Part shown: piece by piece, positions 52,508-60,689 of the stretch
Position numbering within the stretch: the first letter of the stretch is position 1
Layout of the letters: each line of letters begins with the position of its first letter
Assembly: GCF_003112555.1 (NCBI RefSeq)
Contig: NZ_BEWB01000012.1
Location: forward strand, 1-64,000
Length of the DNA stretch: 64,000 nt
Direction: 5' to 3'
Source of the DNA: Streptomyces coelicoflavus
Lineage (GTDB): Bacteria > Actinomycetota > Actinomycetes > Streptomycetales > Streptomycetaceae
Notes under the pieces: model-generated
The model's database searches: none
Told to the model about the DNA's origin: nothing
The model's input: the letters and a program-made list of their open reading frames with translations, nothing else
Position numbers and translations under genes: made by a program

Positions 52508-53587
52508 ATGGCCGATACCCCGCTTGACCTCACGCTGGACGCCGCGGAGCTTACCGCGCGGCTCGTCGACCTCCCGTCCGAGAGCGGCACCGAGAAGCCG
52601 TTGGCGGACGCGGTCGAGAGCGCGCTGCGGGCCCTGCCCCACCTGTCGGTCGAGCGGTACGGCAACAACGTCGTCGCCCGTACGGACCTGGGCCGCGACG
52701 AGCGCGTGATCCTGGCCGGCCACATCGACACGGTGCCGATCGCCGGCAACGTCCCCTCCCGGCTGGACGAGGACGGGGTCCTGTGGGGCTGCGGCACCTG
52801 CGACATGAAGGCGGGCGTCGCGGTCCAGCTGCGCATCGCGGCCACCGTCCCCGCCCCCAACCGCGACCTGACCTTCGTCTTCTACGACAACGAGGAGGTC
52901 GCCGCCGAGCTGAACGGCCTGAAGCACGTCGCCGAGGCCCACCCCGAGTGGCTGGAGGGCGACTTCGCGGTGCTCCTCGAACCGTCCGACGGCCAGGTGG
53001 AGGGCGGCTGCCAGGGCACGCTGCGGGTGCTGCTCAAGACGGCGGGGGAGCGGGCGCACTCCGCACGCTCCTGGATGGGCTCCAACGCCATCCACGCCGC
53101 CGCCCCGATCCTCGCGCGCCTGGCGGCGTACGAGCCCCGCTACCCGGTCATCGACGGCCTGGAGTACCGCGAGGGCCTCAACGCGGTCGGCATCACGGGC
53201 GGGGTGGCGGGCAACGTCATCCCCGACGAGTGCGTGGTCACGGTCAACTTCCGCTACGCCCCCGACCGCAGCCCGGAGGACGCCCTCGCCCACGTGCGCG
53301 AGGTCTTCGCCGACTGCGGGGTGACGGAGTTCGTGGTCGACGACCACAGCGGCGCTGCCCTGCCCGGCCTGTCCCACCCGGCCGCGGCCGCCTTCATCGA
53401 GGCGGTGGGCGGCACCCCGCAGCCCAAGTACGGCTGGACGGACGTGTCCCGCTTCTCCGCGCTCGGCGTCCCGGCGGTCAACTACGGCCCCGGCAACCCG
53501 CACTTGGCGCACAAGCGCGACGAGCGGGTCGAGGTGGCGAAGATCCTCGCGGGGGAGGAGCGTCTGCGCTCCTGGCTGACGGCATGA
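52508..53587 (+). CDS. dapE: Succinyl-diaminopimelate desuccinylase DapE
   Basis: A 359-residue M20-family di-zinc amidohydrolase. Ligand motifs: GHIDTVP, the bridging Asp in GCGTCDMKAG, Glu-Glu in YDNEEVAAE, and the C-terminal His in HLAHKRDERV. The dimerisation lid domain is present. It releases succinate and LL-DAP, the step after DapC, for lysine and cell-wall synthesis. ATG 52508 begins just before the conserved LTLDAAELTARLVDLPSESG block. Confidence 0.95.
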   Translation: MADTPLDLTLDAAELTARLVDLPSESGTEKPLADAVESALRALPHLSVERYGNNVVARTDLGRDERVILAGHIDTVPIAGNVPSRLDEDGVLWGCGTCDMKAGVAVQLRIAATVPAPNRDLTFVFYDNEEVAAELNGLKHVAEAHPEWLEGDFAVLLEPSDGQVEGGCQGTLRVLLKTAGERAHSARSWMGSNAIHAAAPILARLAAYEPRYPVIDGLEYREGLNAVGITGGVAGNVIPDECVVTVNFRYAPDRSPEDALAHVREVFADCGVTEFVVDDHSGAALPGLSHPAAAAFIEAVGGTPQPKYGWTDVSRFSALGVPAVNYGPGNPHLAHKRDERVEVAKILAGEERLRSWLTA

Positions 53588-53655
53588 TCCACGGCGTCCG
53601 CGGCGGGTTTATGTCGCTGCGTGGCGGACATGCTGAGGTCCCTCGTACGTAACCC

Positions 53656-53669
53656 GCGTAGATCTACGC
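53656..53669. promoter_or_regulatory. 14-bp palindrome upstream of the LOG-like gene
   Basis: GCGTAGATCTACGC is perfectly palindromic and ends 35 nt before the next start codon. Because TAGATCTA occupies the position of a possible -10 region, it may bind a regulator or overlap the promoter. Confidence 0.45.
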
Positions 53670-53704
53670 TGAGGTGGAAGAACCTGCAACTGGAGGGAGC
53701 GCGC

Positions 53705-54463
53705 ATGGCTACCGGCAACCCCGAGGGCAAGAAGCGGCCACCGGAGGAGCAGCGCCTGGGCCCCGTCCTCCGGCGGCGGGACCAGGTGCAGGAGAGCACC
53801 ACGGACCAGCGCCTGCTGGACGAGCGTGCCCCCACGGACTGGGTCCACACCGACCCCTGGCGGGTGCTGCGCATCCAGTCCGAGTTCATCGAGGGCTTCG
53901 GCACGCTGGCCGAACTGCCGCCCGCCATCAGCGTCTTCGGCTCCGCCCGGACACGGACGGACTCGCCGGAGTACGAGGCGGGCGTCCGGCTCGGCCGCGG
54001 GCTGGTGGAGGCCGGCTTCGCCGTCATCACCGGCGGCGGGCCCGGCGCCATGGAGGCGGCCAACAAGGGCGCCCTGGACGCGAAGGGCGTCTCGGTCGGC
54101 CTGGGCATCGAACTGCCCTTCGAGCAGGGGCTCAACCCCTACGTCGACATCGGCCTGAACTTCCGGTACTTCTTCGTCCGCAAGATGATGTTCGTCAAGT
54201 ACGCGCAGGGCTTCGTCGTGCTGCCCGGCGGCCTCGGCACCCTGGACGAGCTCTTCGAGGCCCTCACCCTGGTGCAGACCCAGAAGGTGACCCGCTTCCC
54301 CATCGTCCTGTTCGGCTCCGAGTACTGGGGCGGCCTGGTCGACTGGCTCCGCGGCACCCTGGTCGCGCAGGGCAAGGCCGCCGAGAAGGACCTCCTCCTC
54401 TTCCACGTCACGGACGACGTGGACGAGGCGGTGGCCCTGGTCTCCAAGGAGGCGGGCCGGTAG
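53705..54463 (+). CDS. LOG-family nucleotide 5'-monophosphate phosphoribohydrolase-like protein
   Basis: A 252-residue TIGR00730/LOG protein (often mislabelled lysine decarboxylase). Motif GGGPGAMEAANKGA binds the nucleotide phosphate, and PGGLGTLDELFE is the catalytic PGGxGTxxE motif. Relatives release cytokinin-like bases from nucleotide monophosphates; the substrate here is unknown. ATG 53705 follows GGAGGGAG. The location between dapE and folP is the same as Rv1205 in M. tuberculosis. Confidence 0.92.
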   Translation: MATGNPEGKKRPPEEQRLGPVLRRRDQVQESTTDQRLLDERAPTDWVHTDPWRVLRIQSEFIEGFGTLAELPPAISVFGSARTRTDSPEYEAGVRLGRGLVEAGFAVITGGGPGAMEAANKGALDAKGVSVGLGIELPFEQGLNPYVDIGLNFRYFFVRKMMFVKYAQGFVVLPGGLGTLDELFEALTLVQTQKVTRFPIVLFGSEYWGGLVDWLRGTLVAQGKAAEKDLLLFHVTDDVDEAVALVSKEAGR

Positions 54464-54493
54464 AGAGCGGTCGGCCACGGGCGGGGGCGAGGG

Positions 54494-55378
54494 TTACGCC
54501 AGCCCCCGCCGGGCCACCGCCGGTGCCCGGTGCCCGGCGATCGTCGACACCATGTCCAGGACCTGCCGGGTCTCCGCCACCTCGTGCACCCGGTACACCC
54601 GTGCCCCCAGCCACGCCGACACCGCCGTCGTCGCCAGCGTGCCGATCACCCGCTCCTTCACGGGCCGGTCCAGCGTCTCCCCGACGAAGTCCTTGTTGGA
54701 CAGGGACACCAGCACCGGCCACCCGGTCTCCACCATCTCCCCGAGCCGCCGCGTCGCCTCCAGGCTGTGCCGCGTGTTCTTCCCGAAGTCGTGCCCGGGG
54801 TCGATCAGCACCGACTCCCGCGGCACCCCCAGCCCCGCCGCCCGCTCGGCCAGCCCCACCGTCACCTGAAGGATGTCGGCCATGACGTCTTCGTACGTCA
54901 CCCGGTGCGGCCGGGTCCGCGGCTCGGCGCCGCCCGCGTGCGTGCACACCAGCCCCACCCCGTACCGCGCCGCGACCTCGGCGAGCTTCGGGTCGACGCC
55001 GCCCCACGCGTCGTTCAGCAGGTCCGCGCCCACCTCGCACACGGCCTCGCCGACCTCGTGCCGCCAGGTGTCCACGCTGATCACGACGTCCGGGAAACGC
55101 CGCCGCACCTCCGCGACGAAGCCCACCGTCCGCCGGGCCTCCTCCGCGGCCGTCACCTCGTCCCCGGGGCCGGCCTTCACCCCGCCGATGTCGATGATCG
55201 CGGCACCCTCGGCCACCGCCTGCTCCACGCGCGCGAGGGCGGGCTCGTCGCGGAAGGTCGCCCCCTGGTCGTAGAAGGAGTCGGGGGTCCGGTTCACGAT
55301 CGCCATGATCACCGGCTCGTGCGCCGCGAACTCACGCCTGCCCAGCCTGAGCGTCCCCTGTGACATCTTCTCGTCCAT
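54494..55378 (-). CDS. Dihydropteroate synthase-like protein (FolP2 type)
   Basis: A 294-residue TIM-barrel protein of the DHPS family: IMAIVNRTPDSFYDQGATF, IDIGGVKAGPGDEVTAAEE, DLLNDAWGG, GHDFGKNTRHSLEATRRLGE and SNKDFVGETL. The conserved DHPS DVGGxST motif is changed to DIGGVKAGPG. The genomic site (beside tag and sigE) matches M. tuberculosis folP2, whose product lacks normal DHPS activity. The usual folate operon is elsewhere in Streptomyces. ATG 55378 is used; a second ATG at 55366 is possible. Confidence 0.88.
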   Translation of the reverse strand: MDEKMSQGTLRLGRREFAAHEPVIMAIVNRTPDSFYDQGATFRDEPALARVEQAVAEGAAIIDIGGVKAGPGDEVTAAEEARRTVGFVAEVRRRFPDVVISVDTWRHEVGEAVCEVGADLLNDAWGGVDPKLAEVAARYGVGLVCTHAGGAEPRTRPHRVTYEDVMADILQVTVGLAERAAGLGVPRESVLIDPGHDFGKNTRHSLEATRRLGEMVETGWPVLVSLSNKDFVGETLDRPVKERVIGTLATTAVSAWLGARVYRVHEVAETRQVLDMVSTIAGHRAPAVARRGLA

Positions 55379-55523
55379 ACCCGTTCTCTCGTCCGCTCTC
55401 GGCCCCGGGTGCGCGGTCCTTCGACGGCCGCGGCCCCGACTGTCAGACTCGCATGGCACGATCGGACCCGACACAACCGACTCCGGCACAACCGGTTCCG
55501 ACCCGACCATGGGGGCCCCAGCG

Positions 55524-55883
55524 ATGGTCATGTTCCTGTTCCTCGTCATCGCGCTGGCCGTCGTCGTGGCCGCGGTGACGCTCGCCGTGGTGGGCGGCGG
55601 CGACAGCGGGCCGCTGCCCGAGGCCGCGCCCGAGCGGGTGAGGGACGCGCTGCCCCCGGACCGCCCGGTGGGCCGCGGCGACGTGGAGCGACTGCGCTTC
55701 CCGCTCGTCGTCCGCGGCTACCGCATGGCGGACGTCGACGACGCCCTCGGCCGTCTCGGCGCCGAGCTGGCCGAGCGCGACGCCCGGATCGCCGACCTGG
55801 AGTCCGCGCTGGCGGGCGCCCGGGCCGCGGCCGCCCACCGCCACGTCGTCATGGACAAGCCGGCTCCGGAGGACCAGCAGTGA
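55524..55883 (+). CDS. DivIVA-like single-pass membrane protein
   Basis: A 119-residue protein starting at ATG 55524 (an upstream ATG at 55509 is possible). One N-terminal membrane helix (MVMFLFLVIALAVVVAAVTL) is followed by a DivIVA-type segment (LRFPLVVRGYRMADVDDALG) with the RGYxxxxVD core, and a coiled coil (LGAELAERDARIADLESALA). It resembles Rv1209. It probably contributes to polar growth or membrane organisation. Its stop overlaps the tag start (GTGA). Confidence 0.8.
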   Translation: MVMFLFLVIALAVVVAAVTLAVVGGGDSGPLPEAAPERVRDALPPDRPVGRGDVERLRFPLVVRGYRMADVDDALGRLGAELAERDARIADLESALAGARAAAAHRHVVMDKPAPEDQQ

Positions 55884-56464
55884 GCGCCGGGGAGGCCGTC
55901 GCGGGCCCGGACGGCGCGCTGCGCTGCCCCTGGGCGCTGTCCACCGAGGACTACGTCGCGTACCACGACGAGGAATGGGGCCGCCCGGTCCACGGCGACG
56001 ACGCCCTGTACGAGCGGCTCAGCCTGGAGGCCTTCCAGTCCGGCCTGTCCTGGATCACCATCCTGCGCCGCCGCACCGGCTTCCGCCTCGCCTTCGCCGG
56101 CTTCGAGATCGCCAAGGTCGCCGCCTTCACCGACGCGGACCGCGAGCGCCTGCTCGCCGACGCCGGCATCATCCGCAACCGCGCCAAGGTCGACGCGACG
56201 CTCGCCAACGCGCGGGTGCTGGCCGAGTGGGCCCCCGGCGACCTGGACGAGCTGATCTGGTCCCACGCCCCGGACCCGGCCGGCCGGCCGGTCCCCGAAA
56301 CCCTCACCGACGTCCCGGCGGTCACACCGGAGTCCACGGCGCTGTCCAAGGCCCTGAAGAAGCGGGGCCTGCGCTTCGTCGGCCCGACGACGGCGTACGC
56401 GCTGATGCAGGCCTGCGGACTGGTCGACGACCACCTGGCGGCGTGCGTGGCCCGCCGCGCCTGA
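55880..56464 (+). CDS. tag: DNA-3-methyladenine glycosylase I
   Basis: A 194-residue Tag-family glycosylase. It has RCPWALSTEDYVAYHDEEWG (first zinc Cys and the HDEEWG block), SGLSWITILRRR, and the C-terminal zinc region GLVDDHLAACVARR. It excises 3-methyladenine from alkylated DNA. GTG 55880 is preferred because it overlaps the previous stop and begins just before the conserved region. Equivalent position to Rv1210. Confidence 0.95.
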   Translation: MSAGEAVAGPDGALRCPWALSTEDYVAYHDEEWGRPVHGDDALYERLSLEAFQSGLSWITILRRRTGFRLAFAGFEIAKVAAFTDADRERLLADAGIIRNRAKVDATLANARVLAEWAPGDLDELIWSHAPDPAGRPVPETLTDVPAVTPESTALSKALKKRGLRFVGPTTAYALMQACGLVDDHLAACVARRA

Positions 56465-56510
56465 TCCGCCGGGCGCCCGCCACCGGGCGCCAACGGCACC
56501 GGGCGCCCGC

Positions 56511-57314
56511 CTACCGGCCCAGGTACTCCGGCTTCACCTTCTCGACGAACGCCCGCACCGCGATCGCGTGGTCCTCCGAGGACCCCGCCCGCGACTGGAG
56601 CTCGTCCTCCTTGTCCAGCGTCTCGGAGAGCGAGTGCGTCAGCCCGTACGCCATCGACTCCTTCAGCGCCGCGTACGCCACCGTCGGCCCCTCGGCCAGC
56701 GCCCGCGCCGTCTTCTCGGCCTCGGCCCGCAGGTCGGCGGCGGGGACGACCCGGCTCGCGATCCCCAGCTCGTACGCCTCCTGCGCCTTGACGGTGCGCG
56801 GGAAGAGCAGCAGGTCGGCGGCGCGCCCGGGGCCGACGACGCGCGGCAGCGTCCAGGAGACGCCGGAGTCCGCGGTGAGCGCCACGCCCGCGAAGGACGT
56901 GTTGAACGACGCCGTGTCCGCGACGATCCGGTAGTCCGCCGCGAGGGCGAAGCCGAGGCCCGCCCCGGCCGCCACGCCGTTCACCGCCGCGACCACCGGC
57001 TTCTCGGCCCCGGCGAGCGCCCGCACGATCGGGTTGTAGTGCTCGCCCACCGTGCTCATCGTCTGGCCCGAGCCGGTCTCCCGGTCGGCGGCCAGCAGCC
57101 CGATGTGCTCCTTGAGGTCCTGGCCGACGCAGAACGCCCGCTCTCCGGCCGCGGTCAGCAGCACCGCCCGTACGGTGTCGTCCGCCCCCGCGGAGCGCAC
57201 CGCGTCCCGGAGCGCGACCTTGGTCTCGATGTTCAGCGCGTTCATCGCCTCGGGGCGGTTCAGCGTGATCGTCGCGAGCCCGTCGCTCACCTCGTAGAGC
57301 ACGGTGTCGGCCAT
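56511..57314 (-). CDS. Enoyl-CoA hydratase/isomerase family protein
   Basis: A 267-residue crotonase-fold enzyme. Oxyanion-hole blocks are ERAFCVGQDL and GVAAGAGLGFALAADYRIV. The segment FAGVALTADSGVSWTLPRVVG carries the position of the second catalytic Glu of hydratases, here Asp (TADSG), so isomerase or other crotonase chemistry is possible. Start ATG 57314 follows GGAGGGG at 6 nt. The CoA substrate is not evident. Confidence 0.9.
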   Translation of the reverse strand: MADTVLYEVSDGLATITLNRPEAMNALNIETKVALRDAVRSAGADDTVRAVLLTAAGERAFCVGQDLKEHIGLLAADRETGSGQTMSTVGEHYNPIVRALAGAEKPVVAAVNGVAAGAGLGFALAADYRIVADTASFNTSFAGVALTADSGVSWTLPRVVGPGRAADLLLFPRTVKAQEAYELGIASRVVPAADLRAEAEKTARALAEGPTVAYAALKESMAYGLTHSLSETLDKEDELQSRAGSSEDHAIAVRAFVEKVKPEYLGR

Positions 57315-57673
57315 GGAAATCCCCTCCGCGTAGTGGCATGCAGTGGCTTGTGTCCGCAGACAGCATGACGGAGATCACCGGGAACGGATCGCCCGGGCGA
57401 TGTGACCTGCGTCAAAGAATTCCGGTCCGTATCCGTTCGGTGGAAGTGGGCGGGGGCGCGCAGTATCGCAGTCACATCGCCGAATTGAGTGGTTTTGCTC
57501 GCGCGCGTTGCCCAAGCGATGCCGACTGATGTTGGTCATCGGGTCCTGGGATGCGGGATAATGGCCGGGAAGCAATGTGTTCGATGCCGGTGTCGCGCGT
57601 CCCTGCCGGATTGCGCGTGCCCTCAGGGGCCGTCGGCGGTGACGGTGAGCTGGTATCAGGAAGGGGAACGAGC
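57315..57673. promoter_or_regulatory. Intergenic region with a sigma-70-like promoter for the DUF3117 gene
   Basis: A 359-bp gap between divergent genes. A possible promoter has TTGGTC (57532-57537) and GATAAT (57557-57562) with 19-bp spacing, about 110 nt before the DUF3117 start. The ribosome site AAGGGGAA follows at 57661. Other short frames in this gap lack codon bias and ribosome sites. Confidence 0.45.
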
Positions 57674-57841
57674 ATGGCGGCCATGAAGCCGCGGACGGGC
57701 GATGGCCCGCTCGAGGTGACCAAGGAGGGGCGGGGCATCGTCATGCGCGTTCCGCTCGAAGGCGGCGGGCGGCTCGTCGTCGAGCTGACCCCCGATGAGG
57801 CCGACGCGCTCGGCGACGCCCTCAAGAAGGTCGTCGGCTGA
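57674..57841 (+). CDS. DUF3117 protein
   Basis: A 55-residue protein with the family's full conserved sequence pattern (MKPRTGDGPLEVTKEGRGIV, then RVPLEGGGRLVVELTPDEAD). It is nearly invariant across actinobacteria (Rv1211 in the same position). Its function is unknown; it is small, mostly beta, and soluble. ATG 57674 is used; an ATG three codons later is possible. A hairpin terminator follows. Confidence 0.92.
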   Translation: MAAMKPRTGDGPLEVTKEGRGIVMRVPLEGGGRLVVELTPDEADALGDALKKVVG

Positions 57842-57869
57842 CGCGCGAGCGACCATACCCGTTCAGTCG

Positions 57870-57906
57870 CCCCGGTACCGCACATGGTGCCGGGGTGATT
57901 GTTTTG
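57870..57906 (+). terminator. Terminator after the DUF3117 gene
   Basis: CCCCGGTACC (57870-57879) pairs with GGTGCCGGGG (57886-57895) with one wobble around GCACAT, followed by TGATTGTTTTG. It may also serve the convergent O-methyltransferase gene. Confidence 0.8.
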
Positions 57907-57937
57907 TAACGGCTTTCCCCGGCGCCGGCGCTTTCCG

Positions 57938-58570
57938 TCAGCGCTTCACGGCGCACAGCAGTCCGTCGCCCACCGGGAGCAGGGACGGCACCAGCTCCTG
58001 GCTCTCGCGCACCGCGCGCAGGAGTTCCCTCACCCGCAGCACCTCGGTGGGCTGCGGTCCCGAGTCGATCGTGCGGCCGGCGCCGAAGACGCCCTCGAAG
58101 GCGACGAGACCTCCGGGACGCAGCAGGCGCAACGATTCGGCGAGATAGTCCAGGTACTCCAGGCGGTCGCCGTCGCAGAAGACGAGGTCGTATCCGGCGT
58201 CCGCGAGCCGGGGCAGCACGTCCAGGGCGCGGCCGGGGATGAACCGGGCCCGGTTGCTGGCGAACCCCGCGGCCCGGAAGGCCTGGCGGGCGAACTGCTG
58301 GTGCTCCGGCTCCGGGTCGACCGTGGTCAGCACGCCGTCGGGCCGCATGCCGTGCAGCAGATGGATCCCGGAGACGCCGCAGCCGGTGCCGATCTCCGCG
58401 ACCGCCTTGGCGTCCACGGCGGCGGCGAGCAACCCCAGGGCGGAGCCCGTGCCCGGGGTCACCGAGCGCAGACCCGCCTCGCGGGCCCGGTCGCGTGCCC
58501 AGAGCAGCGCGTCGTCCTCGGCGACATAGGCGTCGGCGAACGCCCAGCTCGTCTGCCGGTTGCCGGTAAT
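57938..58570 (-). CDS. SAM-dependent O-methyltransferase (probable ATT start codon)
   Basis: A 210-residue methyltransferase_3 family protein (Rv1220c position). The SAM site is AKAVAEIGTGCGVSGIHLLH, followed by TVDPEPEHQQFARQ, DLVFCDGDRLEYLDYL and GGLVAFEGVF. The conserved N-terminus begins ITGNRQTSWAFADAYVAED, but no ATG, GTG or TTG precedes it in frame. The only candidate with a ribosome site (AGGAG, 7 nt) is an ATT at 58570. A GTG at 58462 would delete 36 conserved residues. The small-molecule substrate is unknown. It is divergent from sigE. Confidence 0.85.
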   Translation of the reverse strand: MTGNRQTSWAFADAYVAEDDALLWARDRAREAGLRSVTPGTGSALGLLAAAVDAKAVAEIGTGCGVSGIHLLHGMRPDGVLTTVDPEPEHQQFARQAFRAAGFASNRARFIPGRALDVLPRLADAGYDLVFCDGDRLEYLDYLAESLRLLRPGGLVAFEGVFGAGRTIDSGPQPTEVLRVRELLRAVRESQELVPSLLPVGDGLLCAVKR

Positions 58571-58823
58571 GGCCCTCTCCTGTCCCCGTCGTTGCCTCGG
58601 CGTGACTGTATCCGTTGGCGTCGGGAACCCGCAGATGGGACCAGTCGTTCAAAGGGACAAGCAGAGAGACGTGACAAAGGGACGACCGAGCGGCCGGGGC
58701 CGGGACGGGGGGCGGCGAATGGACCAGGGCGTCGAGCGGGTTCCGACGCGGCCGGACGAGCCGTACCGGCCCAGATCAAATTCTCGTAAAACCGCTTATC
58801 CGGAGCTAACGGGCGAGGTGGCT

Positions 58824-59606
58824 ATGGTAGGGGCTCCACTGGACACCACCAGAGCCGACAGGGGAGGTGCGGCCACACCCGCGGATCGGGGCGGAGTGCT
58901 GCGGCGCTTCCTCGGATCGGCAGGCAGGCCGAAATCCGTGAACGACACCGCTGCTGACCACCGCCACGCCGACGGTCCCACGGGACACGGCCAGACCGCG
59001 ACCTTCACGGGCGACGCGGACGGGCCCGCGTGGACTCCGCCCACCTGGGAGGAGATCGTCAGCACCCACAGCGGTCGGGTCTACCGCCTCGCCTACCGCC
59101 TCACGGGCAACCAGCACGACGCGGAGGACCTCACCCAGGAGGTCTTCGTCCGGGTCTTCCGGTCCCTGTCGACCTACACGCCGGGCACGTTCGAGGGCTG
59201 GCTGCACCGCATCACCACCAACCTCTTCCTCGACATGGTCCGCCGCAAGCAGCGCATCCGGTTCGACGCGCTCGGCGACGACGCGGCCGAGCGGCTGCCC
59301 AGCAGGGAGCCCACCCCGCAGCAGCTCTTCCACGACGCCCACTTCGACGCGGACGTCCAGCAGGCGCTGGACACCCTCGCGCCCGAGTTCCGTGCCGCCG
59401 TCGTCCTGTGCGACATCGAGGGCCTCTCGTACGAGGAGATCGCCGCGACCCTCGGCGTCAAGCTCGGCACCGTCCGCTCCCGCATCCACCGCGGCCGTTC
59501 CCAGCTGCGCAAGGCGCTCGCGCACCGGTCCCCGAAGGCGCGGGCCGACCGCCGCTCGTTCGCGGCCGGTGTTCCCGCGCTGGGGGGAGGGGGCACGAGC
59601 GCGTGA
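58824..59606 (+). CDS. sigE: ECF RNA polymerase sigma factor SigE-type
   Basis: A 260-residue group-4 sigma factor. Region 2 is RVYRLAYRLTGNQHDAEDLT, QEVFVRVFRSLSTY, WLHRITTNLFLDMVRRKQR. Region 4 is LAPEFRAAVVLCDIEGLSYE, EIAATLGVKLGTVRSRIHRG. The N-terminal 70 residues are extended and polar. The ATG at 58824 follows GAGGTGG. It is followed by its anti-sigma factor, an HtrA protease and tatB, the same order as M. tuberculosis sigE (Rv1221-Rv1224). In S. coelicolor the name SigE belongs to a different locus, so the symbol follows the genomic context. A role in envelope stress is expected. Confidence 0.92.
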   Translation: MVGAPLDTTRADRGGAATPADRGGVLRRFLGSAGRPKSVNDTAADHRHADGPTGHGQTATFTGDADGPAWTPPTWEEIVSTHSGRVYRLAYRLTGNQHDAEDLTQEVFVRVFRSLSTYTPGTFEGWLHRITTNLFLDMVRRKQRIRFDALGDDAAERLPSREPTPQQLFHDAHFDADVQQALDTLAPEFRAAVVLCDIEGLSYEEIAATLGVKLGTVRSRIHRGRSQLRKALAHRSPKARADRRSFAAGVPALGGGGTSA

Positions 59607-60595
59607 GTGGGTCACGGCCTGAGACCGAGGGACACCTCGCTGAGCAGCATCTGGGAGACCGACTCTCCGCCCTGGTGGACGGAGAGCTCGGTCATGACGC
59701 GCGTGAGCGCGTGCTGGCGCACGTGGCGACCTGCCCGAAGTGCAAGGCGGAGGTCGACGCGCAGCGCCGGTTGAAGAACGTCTTCGCCGAAGCGGCCCCG
59801 CCGGCCCCGTCCGAGAGCTTCCTGGCCCGCCTCCAAGGGCTTCCCGGGGGCGACACGGACGGCGGCGGCCCGCCGTTCGCCGGGCTGCCCGGAGGGTTCG
59901 GTGCCTCCGCGGGCTCCGGCGGCGTCTTCGGCACCGGGCGGGGCGAGCGGTTCGAGTTCGACTACGTACCCGCCCGGCCGCACGCCCCCGTGCTGCCCGC
60001 CTCCTCCCAGGGGCGGGGCGGCTTCCGGATCCACGACGTGGGCAAGGCGGAGTCCGAGCGCTCGGCCTCGCGCGGTCTGCGGTTCGCCTTCGCCGCCGCC
60101 GGGGCGGTGTCGCTGGCCGCGATCGCACTGGGCGGCGTCACCCTCGGCGCACCGGACACCACCACCGAGGCACGCGGCTCGGGCAGCGGCAGCAACGTGA
60201 CGCCGATGCGCACCCCGGGTTCGGCGGCGGCCACCGGCTCCGAGAGCCAGCGCCGCCGCACGGGCGGCCCGCTGCTCGGGCAGGGGCAGCGGAGGCTGGG
60301 CGACGTCCCCGCCGCGCCCACCACGGCGTCCGCGCCGCTGCTGCCCGGAGTGCCGGCCCCCGCCGGAGGCGACGCACGGCAGCAGGCCGTGCGGGCGCTG
60401 ACCACCCCGGTGACCGCCGGTGCCGCCGCCATGTCCCCGCTGATACGTCCGCTGGAAGCGGTCCCGCCGCTCTCCCTGAGCTCCTGGCCGGCGGCCGACG
60501 AGGTCCGGCCGCCCGGCCTGCTCGCCGCCCCCGAACCGGCTCCGCCCCCCTACCCGACGGCTTCGCCGGCCGCGTCGCTTCCTCCGGTTCGCTGA
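59603..60595 (+). CDS. Membrane-bound anti-sigma factor (zinc-binding ZAS type)
   Basis: A 330-residue protein. The N-terminal anti-sigma domain (LGDRLSALVDGELGHDARER) has the zinc motif HVATCPKC. A single membrane helix (LRFAFAAAGAVSLAAIALGG) near residue 165 is followed by a Pro/Ala/Thr-rich extracytoplasmic part. The start at GTG 59603 overlaps the sigE stop, so the pair is co-translated. It should sequester the ECF sigma factor and release it on envelope stress or redox change. It corresponds to Rv1222 (RseA). The extracellular part is larger and more disordered than in mycobacteria. Confidence 0.88.
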   Translation: MSGSRPETEGHLAEQHLGDRLSALVDGELGHDARERVLAHVATCPKCKAEVDAQRRLKNVFAEAAPPAPSESFLARLQGLPGGDTDGGGPPFAGLPGGFGASAGSGGVFGTGRGERFEFDYVPARPHAPVLPASSQGRGGFRIHDVGKAESERSASRGLRFAFAAAGAVSLAAIALGGVTLGAPDTTTEARGSGSGSNVTPMRTPGSAAATGSESQRRRTGGPLLGQGQRRLGDVPAAPTTASAPLLPGVPAPAGGDARQQAVRALTTPVTAGAAAMSPLIRPLEAVPPLSLSSWPAADEVRPPGLLAAPEPAPPPYPTASPAASLPPVR

Positions 60596-60689
60596 GGGGA
60601 TCTGCGCGCCGGTCCGCGAACCTGATTGAATCCGGGGTGGCGCCAGAGCCCTTGGAGCCGACGATCTGCGGCCAGCTGCGGGGGAGAAC

